A stretch of DNA of 64,000 bases. Source: Eudorina sp. 2006-703-Eu-15. Its lineage: Eukaryota; Chlorophyta; Chlorophyceae; Chlamydomonadales; Volvocaceae. The stretch spans positions 287,673-351,672 of the forward strand of contig BDSI01000127.1 in NCBI GenBank assembly GCA_003117195.1, given 5' to 3'. Below the pieces are notes generated by a model, which was not told where the DNA came from, searched no databases, and was given only the letters and a program-made list of their open reading frames with translations. Below are positions 12,301 through 41,458 of the stretch, piece by piece. The position numbers and the translations under genes are program-made. Every line of letters begins with the position of its first letter. The first letter of the stretch is position 1.

Positions 12301-14498
12301 CGCCAAGCCGGGCGGATTGCTGCAGCCTCTTCCCGTACCATCGGAGGTGTGGGAGAGTGTGTCAATGGACCTTATTACACAGCTACCAACAAACCGCAAT
12401 GGGCATGATGCGATTGTAGTGTTCGTGGACCGGCTGAGCAAAATGACGCACTTTGCTCCCACACACACAACCGCAACAGCTGAGGACTTGGCTCGTCTGT
12501 TTGTAGCCACGGTCTTCAGGCAGCACGGCCTTCCTAAAAACATAGTTTCAGACCGGGACGCTCGCTTTACGAGCAACTTTTGGAAGGAAACATTTCGCCT
12601 TTTGGGCACCCACCTCTATATGAGCACAGCCTACCATCCGCAAACGGACGGTCAAACCGAACGCATGAACCGCGTTCTCGAGGAGACACTCAGGCACTAC
12701 ATCTCGCCCACACAAGATGACTGGGATGAGCATTTGCCGCTTATAGAGTTTGCTATTAACAACTCTAAACAGCGCTCCACGGAGGCAACTCCGTTCTCTC
12801 TCAACGGGATCAAGCAACCACGCGTTCCGGTTGACTTGCACCTAAAAACAAACGTGCCTGCCGCTGACCGTTATCAAGAGGTCATGCGGAAACGCATTAA
12901 CAAAGCAAAGCAGTGTCTCTTGGCTGCGCAACAAGATCAAAAACAACACGCCGACTCACGTAGGCGTCCAGTGCGTTATGAGGTCGGGCAAAAAGTGCTG
13001 TTAAGTACCAAAAATATAACATTAAAAACCCCAGGAACAAAGAAGCTGATGCCAAAGTACATCGGCCCTTATACGGTTGTCGGAAACATTGGCGAAGCGG
13101 CAGTTAGACTGGAACTGCCGTCCGATTCGCGCTTACACCCGGTCTTCCATGTGTCTCTCCTCAAACCATTCCGAGAAGATACAAACCGACAACCTCCTCC
13201 ACCACTCCTCGTAGAAGGCGAGCCTTACTACATGGTGGAATCAATCGTCGATCACAGGGACGTCTCAGTCCGTGGCGGCAAGGGCAAAACTCGGCGGGAA
13301 TACCTGATCAAATGGGAAGGTTATGACTCCAGCCACAACACTTATGAGCCAGAGACATCACTGCGCCAATCTACACCCTTGTCCGAAGCGATCGACGAAT
13401 ACGAAAGAAAACTGGCGGCCAAAGCACGCCACCCAAAACCCTCGGAGGAACCGAACCCAAAACGCCGTAAGAAAAGGTGACGCTCCCGGGACGGTTCGCT
13501 TCTGAAGGGGGGGAGTGTAGCAAGCTACATTTACCTTAGTAAAATACATAATAATATTCTATAATTCTACAATTAATCAGACGGCTTACGACGGCACATT
13601 ACGGACACTGAGTTACGATGAGTTACGGAACACCATCCCGTGACTAGATGTCACGAGAGGTTACGAACCATGTAACCACGTGTCACGTGTCAGCGTGACC
13701 GCGTAATCCGCGTAATCTAAACACAACATCGTACAGGGATTACATCCTACTACCAGAACACCTGGGATCTGAGATGCCGTACGGTGATCGGCAGGTGGGC
13801 CGGATATCAAAGCCACCCGGGTGGGGTGCGATGGTCAGACACTAACTGTGTTCGGAGTTCAAGACTCCGCTGCCACCAATCTGTATGTTTTCCGCAATCA
13901 GTAATATCTCGAAGCCTAGACTCGCTACCGTGGTCCCGACCGCCAAGCTGGGCCCTAAGGTGAGCGACTGCTACATAACGGCTTAATGCAGTAGTGCCGG
14001 CAGGGGACGATGGGCCGCCGGTGGAATGTGCCCACACGCACGTATTGCAATGCGACCAGCGCCTTTCATTCCCACTCCATCCGATGCCCACTAAGCAAGT
14101 GCTAAGGTGATGATGCACGTGGTTGCTTGTGTATGTGGGGCGCCGGTACGCTTGCTGGGGGCCATTCGGTCGACCGCCCCACCTTCAACCGCCACTCCCT
14201 TAGCAGCAGCAGCCATTGCAGGAGCCAAGGTCAAGACGAAGATGGAGCAGCAAATAGCTGCCATGATGAGGAATGCAAGGCTGCTGCCTCCAAGCGAGCG
14301 ACGACGACAGGGTCGCCGTACAAGGGCACAGATAGACGGCTGCGTTAGTGCTGACAGCGTTTGAGTGCCAGTTGACGTTGCGCCGATGTCCTCATTCTGA
14401 AGCGTTTCTGCCGTGGGCCATGAAGCCGCAGCAACCGAGAAAAAGCCACATCCCTGAGGAGGGGGCAGGGCGGATCCGCCCCGCAGCGATGGGTTCAT
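890..14498 (-). CDS. Gene A: signal-anchored, proline-rich protein with two SRCR domains (3' end not resolved)
   Basis: Thirteen exons can be joined on the minus strand with matching phases: 14183-14498, 6465-6907, 5946-6309, 5283-5624, 4917-5004, 4531-4651, 4091-4195, 3773-3794, 3168-3263, 2619-2706, 1971-2079, 1461-1556 and 890-911, about 737 residues. The order is a cytoplasmic basic stretch and hydrophobic signal anchor, a long Pro/Gln/Tyr-rich region, SRCR, a Ser-Pro linker, then SRCR. The SRCR calls rest on WGTVC, a CWELGY/CRELGY core and DxGVxC. SRCR domains are extracellular protein- or polysaccharide-binding modules, so a surface or matrix role is inferred. Intron 1 contains a complete Ty3 element; without it the intron would be about 0.58 kb. 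The intron after 5283 uses a GC donor. The message may end shortly after 890 or continue past the window edge. The least certain joint is exon 1 to exon 2, through a weak GTGGGG donor. Confidence 0.8.
3168..3263 (-). CDS. Gene A Ser-Pro linker exon
   Basis: This is a 96-nt phase 1-1 exon between the two SRCR modules. After a short GIRQ start it is almost pure Ser/Pro (SSPPTPPSPPAPPP, then SPPPSPPSPPPG). This is the classic hydroxyproline-rich linker of volvocalean wall proteins. The donor is GTGAAT and the acceptor TAG. Confidence 0.8.
3773..5004 (-). CDS. Gene A first SRCR domain (four exons)
   Basis: Exons 4917-5004 (88 nt), 4531-4651 (121 nt), 4091-4195 (105 nt) and 3773-3794 (22 nt) add up to 336 nt, a multiple of three, starting and ending in phase 1. 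The first exon carries the LRLAGGATPSEGRVEIYYDG opening and WGTV; the Cys codon is split across the intron. The second gives a CWELGYVSG core, the third CSSQ...CTFRGW...C, and the 22-nt microexon gives DAGVRC. Four of the usual SRCR cysteines and the Gly/Trp framework are visible. Confidence 0.85.
5283..6907 (-). CDS. Gene A exons 2-4: proline/glutamine/tyrosine-rich extracellular region
   Basis: Three exons (6465-6907, 5946-6309, 5283-5624) encode about 380 residues dominated by Pro with Gln, Tyr, Ser, His and Ala. Repeated short units include PPYGPYPPL-like and YPPQYPPSLPP-like runs, a QQSQSQ patch, and SPTPRRPVSPTPPKSP. There is no globular domain. Such tracts in algae are typically hydroxyproline-rich glycoprotein stalks. 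The phases agree: phase 1 in, phase 0 between exons 2 and 3, phase 1 after. The last of these exons ends at GCAAGT, a GC donor, which is the only choice that keeps the frame into the SRCR domain. Confidence 0.75.
6310..6352 (-). repeat. (GCCT)n microsatellite in front of a splice acceptor
   Basis: A tandem CAGG run on the plus strand reads as GCCT repeats on the minus strand and ends directly in the TAG acceptor of the exon at 5946-6309. It supplies the pyrimidine-rich tract. A similar run lies just upstream of the 48647-48751 exon in gene C. Confidence 0.8.
7277..7281. repeat. Target-site duplication, left copy (TAACG)
   Basis: TAACG precedes the 5' LTR and is repeated at 13976-13980 directly after the 3' LTR. 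A perfect 5-bp duplication is usual for Ty3 integrases and marks a single intact insertion. Confidence 0.95.
7282..7741 (+). repeat. 5' LTR
   Basis: The 460-bp repeat starts TGTAGCA and ends TGCTACA, giving a 7-bp inverted terminus with the canonical TG...CA ends. It matches the copy at 13516-13975 with no difference that I can see. It should hold the element's promoter and polyadenylation signals, but I could not assign these. Confidence 0.96.
7744..7757 (+). promoter_or_regulatory. Primer-binding site, tRNA initiator-Met type
   Basis: Starting 2 nt after the 5' LTR, TGGTATCGAGG resembles the complement of the 3' end of initiator tRNA-Met (usual retrotransposon form TGGTATCAGAGC). The match is partial after the first seven bases. 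Confidence 0.7.
7793..9391 (+). CDS. gag: Ty3 Gag polyprotein (532 aa) ending in UAG
   Basis: Gag is the structural protein that packages element RNA into virus-like particles. The first ATG after the primer-binding site opens the frame. Residues 1-110 are charged and low in complexity. Residues about 130-175 form a heptad-like coiled coil (repeats of DAKVDRV). A retrotransposon gag domain begins near residue 271 (PPRFTG) and runs to about 440. A Cys/His cluster lies near residues 498-518, but its spacing is C-x2-C-x7-H-x4-H-x3-C, not the usual CCHC knuckle. The stop is TAG at 9389-9391, and the next codons continue in the same frame into pol. Confidence 0.93.
   Translation: MGPKKAPNPSTTGDVLSHFKLTRQAKKEFFSLLLEFNKRLERLRSTKAQKQIAPSEEATENGEIPNDPDANAADPDPQMSPSDDNQAKQPPAPDGEQPPRPQTLEQVKELIRNSTTGTTGRLTSLESAAAEQKHRTDEIDAKVDRVDAKVDKVAAAQVDLLEQMRELRDILLSAKESPTKPPNPRKKAIDDAIRQVHDLSVAKSMSPERLKLMALQIALESHMDPEITLRELDEQWEQTLSAMEDENSGPGTSSPHKTARKDEVNKRVIAPPRFTGKKDSQITNTRTWFALLMQYFDLYKMDPLEHFMFWLTGKAQEWAADIFAQHKSGAQPLTRELLEEKFLVQYGDAKRNTAMAARERLHAYEHAMKSDESVPEYTQRFYDIIRDAKKMDVGEKMSWYIKGLVPALRSKCSTDAEGQDWEDFDKLITYATGQEIQWRATKEKNRLAEMEVQAVAPTANKFNKSKRPPSRPSDRSQQEWQKAGKKPRRDNAGEQPQRCNRCHQMKDPSHSWQQHNKICKAKRAGGSDKMEH
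9392..13480 (+). CDS. pol: Ty3 Pol polyprotein in frame with Gag after UAG (Dam-like, PR, RT, RNase H, IN, chromodomain)
   Basis: The frame is open from the codon after the gag stop to TGA. Its first ATG is only at 9512, inside conserved sequence, so expression by read-through is likely. Counting from the TTG at 9425, the domains are: Dam-methyltransferase-like module about 18-160 (VWINPPY); aspartic protease near 199 (LADSGA); RT with LDYRALN and YLDD near 578; RNase H (WSDAS) near 725; integrase HHCC zinc finger 916-955, then catalytic Asp near 980 and 1041 and Glu near 1085; GPY/F module; chromodomain from about 1268 (IKWEGY). No frameshift or internal stop is visible, so the element may be active. 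The chromodomain would direct integration to modified chromatin. Confidence 0.95.
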   Translation, partial: VAGERAGGREQLPNVAERETDSLGGGLFVPPICDPKSCDRMFSPEEFQRVEREIGRQFSYDAACNDNGDNSLCPRFASPANSFFDQNVSGEFVWINPPYTHISEWIQHYLQCKRNDPENTSAVFVVPKWTQVERRMQAAGFKLLKTYAVGTKLFSKKSESGQRTDMPGIPWPIQLWYDPQTEPVQLNSIESKGRTMVFDARLCQSVCKVLADSGACCNKTADGFISHEAVRRMALTVRPCKVHKVRVANGTDELIMGSITAKIRIGTLHDKLTLLVLKQGVPGVDVILADDWLSRRKAQMCWASRTLTAYTSAGNKHVLKPSFWSSDDNDNEHLDGVAIMNYVTATLYAASTVETFSAKTAARRIAKGARSYLLLVQNEPLNDESTTKPEETADLIPQTTMSELLEEYKDVFEELQGLPPDREVGHTIPLVDGAVPPAKRAYRLTQLEQQEVRKQVTELLSKGYIEPSTSPYGAPVIFVEKANGQGLRMVLDYRALNKITIKRRYPMPNITDLFDQLQGAKIFSSLDLQQGYNQIRISPEDIAKTAFIAPGMGQFQFKVLCFGLTNAPATFQAVMNRIFAEHIGKFVLVYLDDILVFSKTPAEHEQHLRVVLSLLRKHSFKAKLQKCQFNKGELHFLGHVVSREGLKVDERKVKVVKDWPVPTDVPKLRAFLGLANYFRRFIQGYSSLVAPLTTLTSAKVPFRWTEACQAAFEGVKHALTNAPVLKLPELDKPFTVWSDASVYGTGAVLLQEDRPVAYTSSKFSKAEYNYSTTDQECLGTVLALEEWRCYLEGASDVTLVTDHQPLVYLQDQKSADMLSRRQARWMERLSRFNFKWEYRPGRINVADPISRVHDVVLNVLTASLINSEIGRRIKRGYDGDPNLRKSKVASLQLKRKNGFWYRGNQLYVPNNAELRRDILSEYHDAPYAGHRGIDRTKQAIAQSYWWPGLDTDVKAYVKTCPQCQRNKPTNAKPGGLLQPLPVPSEVWESVSMDLITQLPTNRNGHDAIVVFVDRLSKMTHFAPTHTTATAEDLARLFVATVFRQHGLPKNIVSDRDARFTSNFWKETFRLLGTHLYMSTAYHPQTDGQTERMNRVLEETLRHYISPTQDDWDEHLPLIEFAINNSKQRSTEATPFSLNGIKQPRVPVDLHLKTNVPAADRYQEVMRKRINKAKQCLLAAQQDQKQHADSRRRPVRYEVGQKVLLSTKNITLKTPGTKKLMPKYIGPYTVVGNIGEAAVRLELPSDSRLHPVFHVSLLKPFREDTNRQPPPPLLVEGEPYYMVESIVDHRDVSVRGGKGKTRREYLIKWEGYDSSHNTYEPETSLRQSTPLSEAIDEYERKLAAKARHPKPSEEPNPKRRKKR
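13504..13515 (+). promoter_or_regulatory. Polypurine tract
   Basis: GAAGGGGGGGAG directly precedes the 3' LTR. It is the expected primer for plus-strand DNA synthesis. Confidence 0.9.
13516..13975 (+). repeat. 3' LTR
   Basis: This is a 460-bp copy of the 5' LTR with the same TGTAGCA...TGCTACA ends, followed directly by the TAACG target duplication. Confidence 0.96.
14183..14498 (-). CDS. Gene A exon 1: N-terminal signal anchor
   Basis: The exon starts with ATG at 14498. A Ser/Ala/Gln-rich stretch is followed by a basic cluster (RRPCRRR) and then a strongly hydrophobic segment (core LAFLIMAAICCSIFVLTL). That is the layout of a type II signal anchor or an uncleaved signal peptide. The frame stays open to about 14091, and the exon is placed to end at a phase-1 GTGGGG donor. 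The first exons of genes B and C have the same basic-then-hydrophobic design, which supports this being a real start and not a chance frame. Confidence 0.6.
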
Positions 14499-15710
14499 GC
14501 GCTCTCAAACTGCAACAGCTACTGCTGTTGACCCGCTGTTCAATTGACGCGACTACAACCAAATGCCTATCGTTCTGACGACAGCATTGTTGTACGTAGC
14601 GATTAAGTAAGAGTCACACTGACAGCATGGCAGTCCGGCAGTACGTCAGCTGCTGGCGGTCTGTAAGCAGCAAAGAAGTTGATGAACACTTTCATGTAAG
14701 CGCAAGATTGTTTGAAGATCAATCTTCATATTTCTATGCGTCGCGCTTAAAAGAACAGGCGATTCCATAACGTAACTTGCTATTCGCATGACATCACATG
14801 ACATCCGCCGTGATAATAATTTGTCCGTTTGGCATAACGGAACTACATTCGTGGTGAACTGCATTCGTGGTGAAATGGAGACATTAATGAACCTATTCAT
14901 TATCACCGTACGGCATTCAATATGTCGGCGTAACTTTCGATAAGATATATTTATATTTAGAGCATCATACTTTCAAGATATCCTTACTTCAAATGCACAA
15001 AATAATTAAGGAAACTGCCTTATCCGTTGGTGCAGTACCAAACTGGCTGCATGGCAGAAATTGAAACAACTTGATATTGCATTTTAGCACATCCGTAGAG
15101 GCTGAACTGAATTGAGGCTGCGATGATGACAAACTCTGGTAAACGCTGTTACTACCTCATTCCTCACAGATGGTATGCCTGCCTTTGCACGAGTGACCGT
15201 GTTTGTTGAAGTTATGATTCTCAATATATTGAATATTATCACATATTAAGATGGCAGAAATCGCTGAACAGAAACCGTAGAAAGCTAAATGACAGTCAGC
15301 CGAGCTGGTCAGCCGGAACTAAATCGCTGTAGCTAGCGATCGGAGACAACAATGCGGATACTGTATGCTTGACGATAGTTCATATAGGTGATTTCATTCT
15401 ATCTTCAAACGGAGAAGCACGTCAATGACATAACGCAGTAGCGCGGATGTAAACATGACGACAGGATTGTCGCTCCAATATTTGCACAAAGAAGGAAGGC
15501 GATCATGTACTTTGTATGAAGAAATAGTCTTATATCTGTTGGGCGCTGTGGAGGTAGATCACTCGCACGACGGACTTGCTTGCCGCCCCACTGCCAGCCC
15601 TACTACATAACCTGCCGGCGGAATTCCATTGTTCAGCATCACGAAACGCAGCATGTATCTTTTCCTTACGTTTGTTGATCAACGCGGTCGGTTCGTTGGA
15701 ATAATTAATT
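14499..15710. other. Gap without a recognised gene
   Basis: This stretch lies upstream of gene A's start codon and would contain its promoter. I see no long conserved frame, RNA gene or repeat that I can name. Confidence 0.5.
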
Positions 15711-15945
15711 AACCGTTACAAGGTGGACCCGTATCCCGACCGGGTGTTCCAACGGGCCCAGGTAGCTCGTAGGCGTCTCGTCTCATCAACTCCTACCAAG
15801 GACTGCGCACCCATCCTCCATCACCCGAGGGGGGGTCACGCAGCCATACCGGCCACTACACCAAGTTACCAGCGCGCCAGGATTGCATCTCCTGGAAACC
15901 GCGCCAGACCCGCGTAATCACACGGCGGTGAGGGGACGGGGATGG
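15711..15945 (-). repeat. R1 dispersed repeat, near full-length known copy
   Basis: About 230 bp match the copy at 26231-26469 in opposite orientation. Its sense (minus) strand ends in GGGTCCACCTTGTAACGGTT and an AATTAATT tail. The frame that starts MDPYPDRVF is antisense to this and is not a gene. The 3' end and A/T-rich tail suggest a LINE or SINE. Confidence 0.75.
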
Positions 15946-16289
15946 TATGTCGCACGCAGTGGCTCGTACGTGTGGGCTGCGAACAACCCGGTTCGTCGTG
16001 TGGCTGGGCTCGTCATATAGTGTAGTTGTAGGTTTGGTCGTATGTATAGCTGAAGCACGTTAGGTTGGTGATAACGCCCGTGCCCACAATTACCGTGCTG
16101 TCGCAATTAATTTGCGACGCGAATTATTTGCGAACAAATAAATAATTTACGTACGGGGACCTCGCAAAGTGCGGAAAAACCTCTTATGAGCTATGGGCGG
16201 GTCCCCGTGCACACGAAATCCCCAAAACGAACGGCGCAAGGCCTCACGCGGGGACCAAAAGACCTCCTCGTCAAAATCGCAGCGCCACT

Positions 16290-16460
16290 CGCTCCCTGAC
16301 CTAGCCAGCCCCAGCCCCCGCGCAGTCTCTGACCTACTCCACGCATACCCTGACGCAGCCCTAGCCCAGTCCCACGCACGAAGTCCCTAACGTAGCCCAG
16401 ACCCTGACCCTTACCAAACCCCAGCCCTAGCCCAGGCCCACCCCCTTACCCTGACTAACG
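16290..16460 (+). repeat. C-rich degenerate CCCTGACC/CCCTAGCC tract
   Basis: Irregular repeats of CCCTGACC, CCCTAGCC and CCCAGCC resemble a decayed telomere-like array (plant-type telomere CCCTAAA). There is no regular period, so a chance C-rich subterminal region of the element is equally possible. Confidence 0.4.
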
Positions 16461-16479
16461 ACGTCTGTATTTTTTCCGA

Positions 16480-16615
16480 TCGACTATAGTACACCCTTAG
16501 GCAGGGCCCGGAAGCCTATCCACACTGTAACGGTACTACTATATCGGCTAATAGTATGTAGTCCAACTATAGCCGGTCTGGACTATAGACGCTCGACTAT
16601 AGTACCCGACTATAG
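16480..16615. repeat. Cluster of (G/A)ACTATAG motifs
   Basis: Five copies of ACTATAG, four of them GACTATAG, occur within about 135 bp and only on this strand. Spaced subterminal repeats are often transposase-binding sites; that role is inferred. Confidence 0.5.
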
Positions 16616-17303
16616 CTGATACAGTCGGTTCTGACGCAAAACACTACACCCCATGGATACCTGATGGGGTTTGCAGCCACTGTAACATCAAAAACACCCC
16701 CCACCACAGTTGTGGGGCTGTATGGACGTGTATGTGTCACGGCGGTCGCCACACAAACACAGTTGATCATGGCCGAGTCATTGCAGCCTTTGTGGTATTC
16801 CAACGCTCGGCAGGCAAAGGACAGGCTAACGGCACCACGTGTTGCAAGGATCGACAGGATCGAGCTGACCCAGAGTCCCCCAGACATACACGCACGGCAG
16901 CCGCATGAGCATGCTGGCCGGCGATGGGAGGGGGGCGGGAGTATCAGCCCTGGCAGAAGGAGCTAACGCAAATAACGAAACAACATCGGCAGTGCCGTCC
17001 ACAGACACAAGCCGGCCAAAAGGAGGCCAGGCTGTACATATGTACGGCAACCAAGGACGAAACCAGTAAGACCCTTCGTTGTTAGAACCGGACTCATACA
17101 TCAGTGCTGGAGAAGTCAACGCTGGAGAACTCAATACTGAGTATGGGAATCCACTAAAGTATTGGCAGTTCCACCGCAATGCATTTGACTACTGTAGCGA
17201 CCCGGGTACTGCCACCAGATCACCGAACAACGAACACCGAATACATCCAGATGCCGGCCGGCCCAGGCTCCGCAAGTCTACCTGTCAGCCAGACAAGCCA
17301 CAA

Positions 17304-17597
17304 TCAGTTCGTCTGTCTTAAGAGTATTTCCAGGTCAGTAGGCCAGTCAGTCTCCCAGGCGTCGGGGTGTGCCGCTTCGTCCCATGGAACTAAAACATGG
17401 ACGGACTTGAACAGCTCGGTGCCCACCTCTAGCGGATGAGTCTCATTCTCCTTCTTCTTCCGGGTGAAATAAAAGTGAATCCGCGGCCATGCCTCTCCCA
17501 CGATGCCCTCCGCGCCCGCGTGCACGACATTGCCGTGCACCGCGACGATCTGCCCGGGCGTCATCTTTATCCGGATCAGCTTGTGCTTCGGCACGCA
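17304..17597 (-). pseudogene. 2-oxoglutarate/Fe(II) dioxygenase-like C-terminal fragment
   Basis: A frame of about 96 codons on the minus strand ends in TGA-free sequence closed by a TAA-type stop at its 3' edge. It contains GQIVAVHGNVVHAGAEG followed by PRIHFYFTRK. The spacing of HxG and RxHxY resembles the distal iron-binding His and the 2-oxoglutarate-binding Arg of double-stranded beta-helix dioxygenases. The proximal HxD half is not visible. A TGA closes the frame just upstream unless an AG acceptor there is used, so this is either a last exon or a captured fragment inside the inverted-repeat element. Family assignment is tentative. Confidence 0.45.
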
Positions 17598-18249
17598 AAG
17601 CCCCTGACCTAGTCATGCCCCAGCCGCAGCCCCCGCCTCTGACCATTTCAGTTGTAACCGTTACATTCTAAGGATTTCGTTTACGCCTGGGAGAGTATAC
17701 GGTCACAGGGTTTGTGGTGCGTATGTTTGTGGTAAGGATGTGGAAAGTGTCTGCTGAATCACAGCAGCCCGCGCACTTGGCTGCCTTGGGCACTGATGGC
17801 TTATATTTAGGACATCATCGTTTTCAGTTAAGATCCTAGGGATCCTGGAGTCCGGTTGCCGATTCTGTCGGTAACAACAATTAAAATTTGCTGCGATTTT
17901 GACGGCGGGGAGGTCTTTTGGTCCCCGTGTGACAGAGGCCTTGCTTGCGCCGTTCGTTTTGCCGTCCCCGTCCCATGCATGACTTTTGCGTGCACGGGGA
18001 CCCGCAGTCGACTTCTAGGGTACCATCGATCAAGCACCCTGAAACTTTAATCATTTATCCAAGTCGCAAAACCCTAAATAGAACACTGACTGGAAGAATT
18101 TGTTTTGGGCTTGCAGGTCCAGGGGTTCTGGGTTATCACTCGCGCATGCGGCCTGTCGAGGAAGACATAATCTATCGTCGGCAGCATGTTGCCATGTGTA
18201 ACTCTGCACTAGTGTTTGCCCCAGAACGGTAGAGATTATTAGTAGGTGG

Positions 18250-18565
18250 GGGGGGAGGGGATGTAAGACCTAATGGCTAATCCCGCGGATGCGCAGGCAC
18301 CGGGCTTACACTTCCCCCCCTAAGGAGCAAGCCGTCCTCGGCGCCAGGCATTGGGCCACCCCACCGTATGCCGGTTCTACCAGATTAGCACGGGATCGTA
18401 CCGTCCTTGATCCACCACACAAGGGCCGGTAATGGCTGCGCCAGGAATCGAACCGCCGACCTTAATCCACCACATAAGGGTACGGCACTGGTCTCGATAC
18501 CAAATTTCAGACCTGTAGGCTAATCCCGCGGATGTTCAGGCACTGGGCGTACATTTTTTGCCGTG
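18250..18565 (-). mobile_element. tRNA-like SINE with R3 tail
   Basis: On the minus strand GGTTCGATTCCTGG (18441-18454) is a good RNA polymerase III B box. Two related GTGGTGGAT blocks flank it, and the R3 sequence (ATCCGCGGGATTAGCC) appears at the end and again at 18519-18560. The same R3 tail closes the LINE fragment at 34381-34445, as expected for a SINE sharing its partner's 3' end. The A box is unclear. Confidence 0.5.
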
Positions 18566-18639
18566 AATTTATAAATATTATAATTATGTATGACATAGTA
18601 AGATATAAAAATGTTATATAACTAATGAACGAATGAACG

Positions 18640-18805
18640 TTACAGCGGATCCCGCGGTAAAATAATGTTATTTTTATTATGTTTATTATCGTTATTACCG
18701 CGGGTCATCGGTGACAGCCATCGGCGACAGCCGAAGCTTCCTCACCATATTATGCTGTTCCTTCGTTCTTATTAAGGATGTTACAGCGGACTCCGCGGGT
18801 CATTC
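18640..18805 (-). repeat. Two or three R2 3'-end fragments
   Basis: Pieces of the R2 family in reverse orientation contain GTTACAGCGGA, CCGCGGGTCATCGGTGACAG and TTCCTCACCATA. They match the 3' ends at 31.6, 33.1 and 35.2 kb. Simple TAA/TTG repeats lie between them, and a shorter related end occurs at 20968-20990. Confidence 0.6.
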
Positions 18806-20512
18806 ATCATTCGTTGTTGTTGTTGTTATCAAATAAAAGTACGTAGGAGTAGGAGTATCAGCGGGTGATATGCTGTGAACGCGCGCAGCTGTAATAGCAC
18901 GGGCCACGTTAACATATCCCGTAGTCTGACATTTAATTATGCAGCCTCCGTCCGACCAGGAAATAAAGACGTGCACGCTCCGGAGTCAGGGGTTGTCCAG
19001 TCAGCACAATGCCAGCACCCGCCCGCCGCGAACACTACTGCCGAACAAACCCAAGTAACCGAACTCCGCGAATAAATGCAGGCGTGCGTAGCAGGCGGGA
19101 AATCAAAACCCGAGGATTAACACGCAGTTCTCTGAGGCCTTACGCACTGTATGTTTTGCAACACAGACACTACATACAATCGACGGATGTTCTTTACTCG
19201 AGCTATGCAAAAGACAACATGAAGTAGTTCTGGTGGCTTGTTTGGAAAATAAAGCGGTGGGTATGGTTGCAGTGAGGAGTAGTGCAATCTGCTCGCTGGT
19301 GACCACGTAGACCACGACGAGTCATCTGACGAATCCGTGTGGATTGCAATTGGTTTTAATGAAGCATGCATGATAAGGACCGGTCGGTTACGTTGATCCG
19401 TCCGTACCATACATTTGCCGGTGGTAGGTGTTACAGATGGACTTTTGTTATTCGTTGGAGTAGCAAGCCTTGTCATTAGTTATGCAAATCCGTCGCGCGA
19501 ATGTCGTGCGTAATAAGCTACAACGACGCGACGTTTTCGACCGACCACGCACGCACCCATTCATAACAAACGCCCGCCTCACAAGCAGCCTCCGGGCGGC
19601 AATCGATGCCAGTCAACCGAGGGCAACGCGTCGTAATTTGTAGCCCCACGCAGGACCAATGAATTAACGAGCCACGCGCAGCATACAGCTGTATCTCGCG
19701 CGATGAATAAAGCCGCGCTGGTATTGCGTTTACAGCCATACATGCATGTAACCATGCATGCATCTATCTGTACGTATGCATTCTCACCGACGACGGATGC
19801 AATCGGCATGTATGCACACATGGCACCTACCCTTGCTTTCTGATAACGCGTGTGTAATGCATGCGAGCGCGGGCCACTTCTAAATAATGAAGTAGTTACT
19901 GACCACGCACGTACCAAGCAGTATGCATGGCTAACGTGGCTCCAGCGTCGTCATCACTATCATCACCCGCAAGCAAGTCGGCATAGTCTGCATGCATGGG
20001 CAACGCCGGCGCTGCACCATCCACTCTACAAATGATTACCTTGACTGAACTCTGAAATGCGTGTATTTAGCGTATTCCGGGACGTGAATGTTCATCTCTT
20101 ATTTAATATATTTTTATATATATGCCGCATTATATATTCTGTCGGGTAGCGACAGCAGCAGCAGGCGCTACATACATACAGCTGTTATCGAGCACGCATG
20201 CATGCATGCAGCGGCCTTGGCAACGAAGCTTGCGCTGGATGAATTATGAACATCACGCACTTGCAGTGATGAGGCAGCTGCTGGCGAGCGATGAACAAAG
20301 TACGCCTCGCTCAGACAAATATAACTATCTGACCAGCAGTCGAACGTTCGTATGCGCATGCCAATCCGTCGTCAATTGAACCCAACACACGCACACTCAA
20401 CGGAGCTAAATTATTAGGGGATGTATACAGCTGGCGGGCGGACTAGATAGATGAATCTGGATGTACTTATTGATCATACTGCTGAGAAGCGACTGATTTA
20501 AAAAGTATGAAT
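18806..20512. other. Gap downstream of gene B, no gene recognised
   Basis: This should contain the 3' untranslated region and polyadenylation site of gene B. No conserved frame was found. Palindromic GCATGCATGC runs are frequent. Confidence 0.5.

Positions 20513-41458
<20,946 letters not shown>

Larger units (their letters stand above)
7282..13975 (+). mobile_element. Intact Ty3/gypsy chromovirus LTR retrotransposon
   Basis: The element is 6,694 bp long, bounded by LTRs at 7282-7741 and 13516-13975 and flanked by the 5-bp target duplication TAACG (7277-7281 and 13976-13980). It has a primer-binding site, a polypurine tract, and open gag and pol frames. The domain order gag, Dam-like module, protease, RT, RNase H, integrase, chromodomain is that of Metaviridae chromoviruses, except for the extra module. 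The two LTRs look identical by eye, so insertion is recent. It lies in intron 1 of gene A, antisense to the gene. Confidence 0.97.
16198..18004. mobile_element. 1.8-kb element bounded by long inverted repeats
   Basis: The left end (16198 to about 16285) and the right end (about 17889-18004) are imperfect inverted copies of each other, starting CGGGTCCCCGTGCAC. Shared inner blocks include ACCAAAAGACCTCC and AACGAACGGCGCAAGG and their complements. Long inverted ends suggest a Mutator-like or other DNA element. No target duplication was identified. Inside are a C-rich tract, a cluster of GACTATAG motifs and a short protein-like frame. Confidence 0.6.

Noticed and set aside
15723..15917. Conserved small protein MDPYPDRVF..., also at 26257-26451
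   Set aside because: The similarity is at DNA level because both are copies of R1. The frame is antisense to the element and is broken in other copies.
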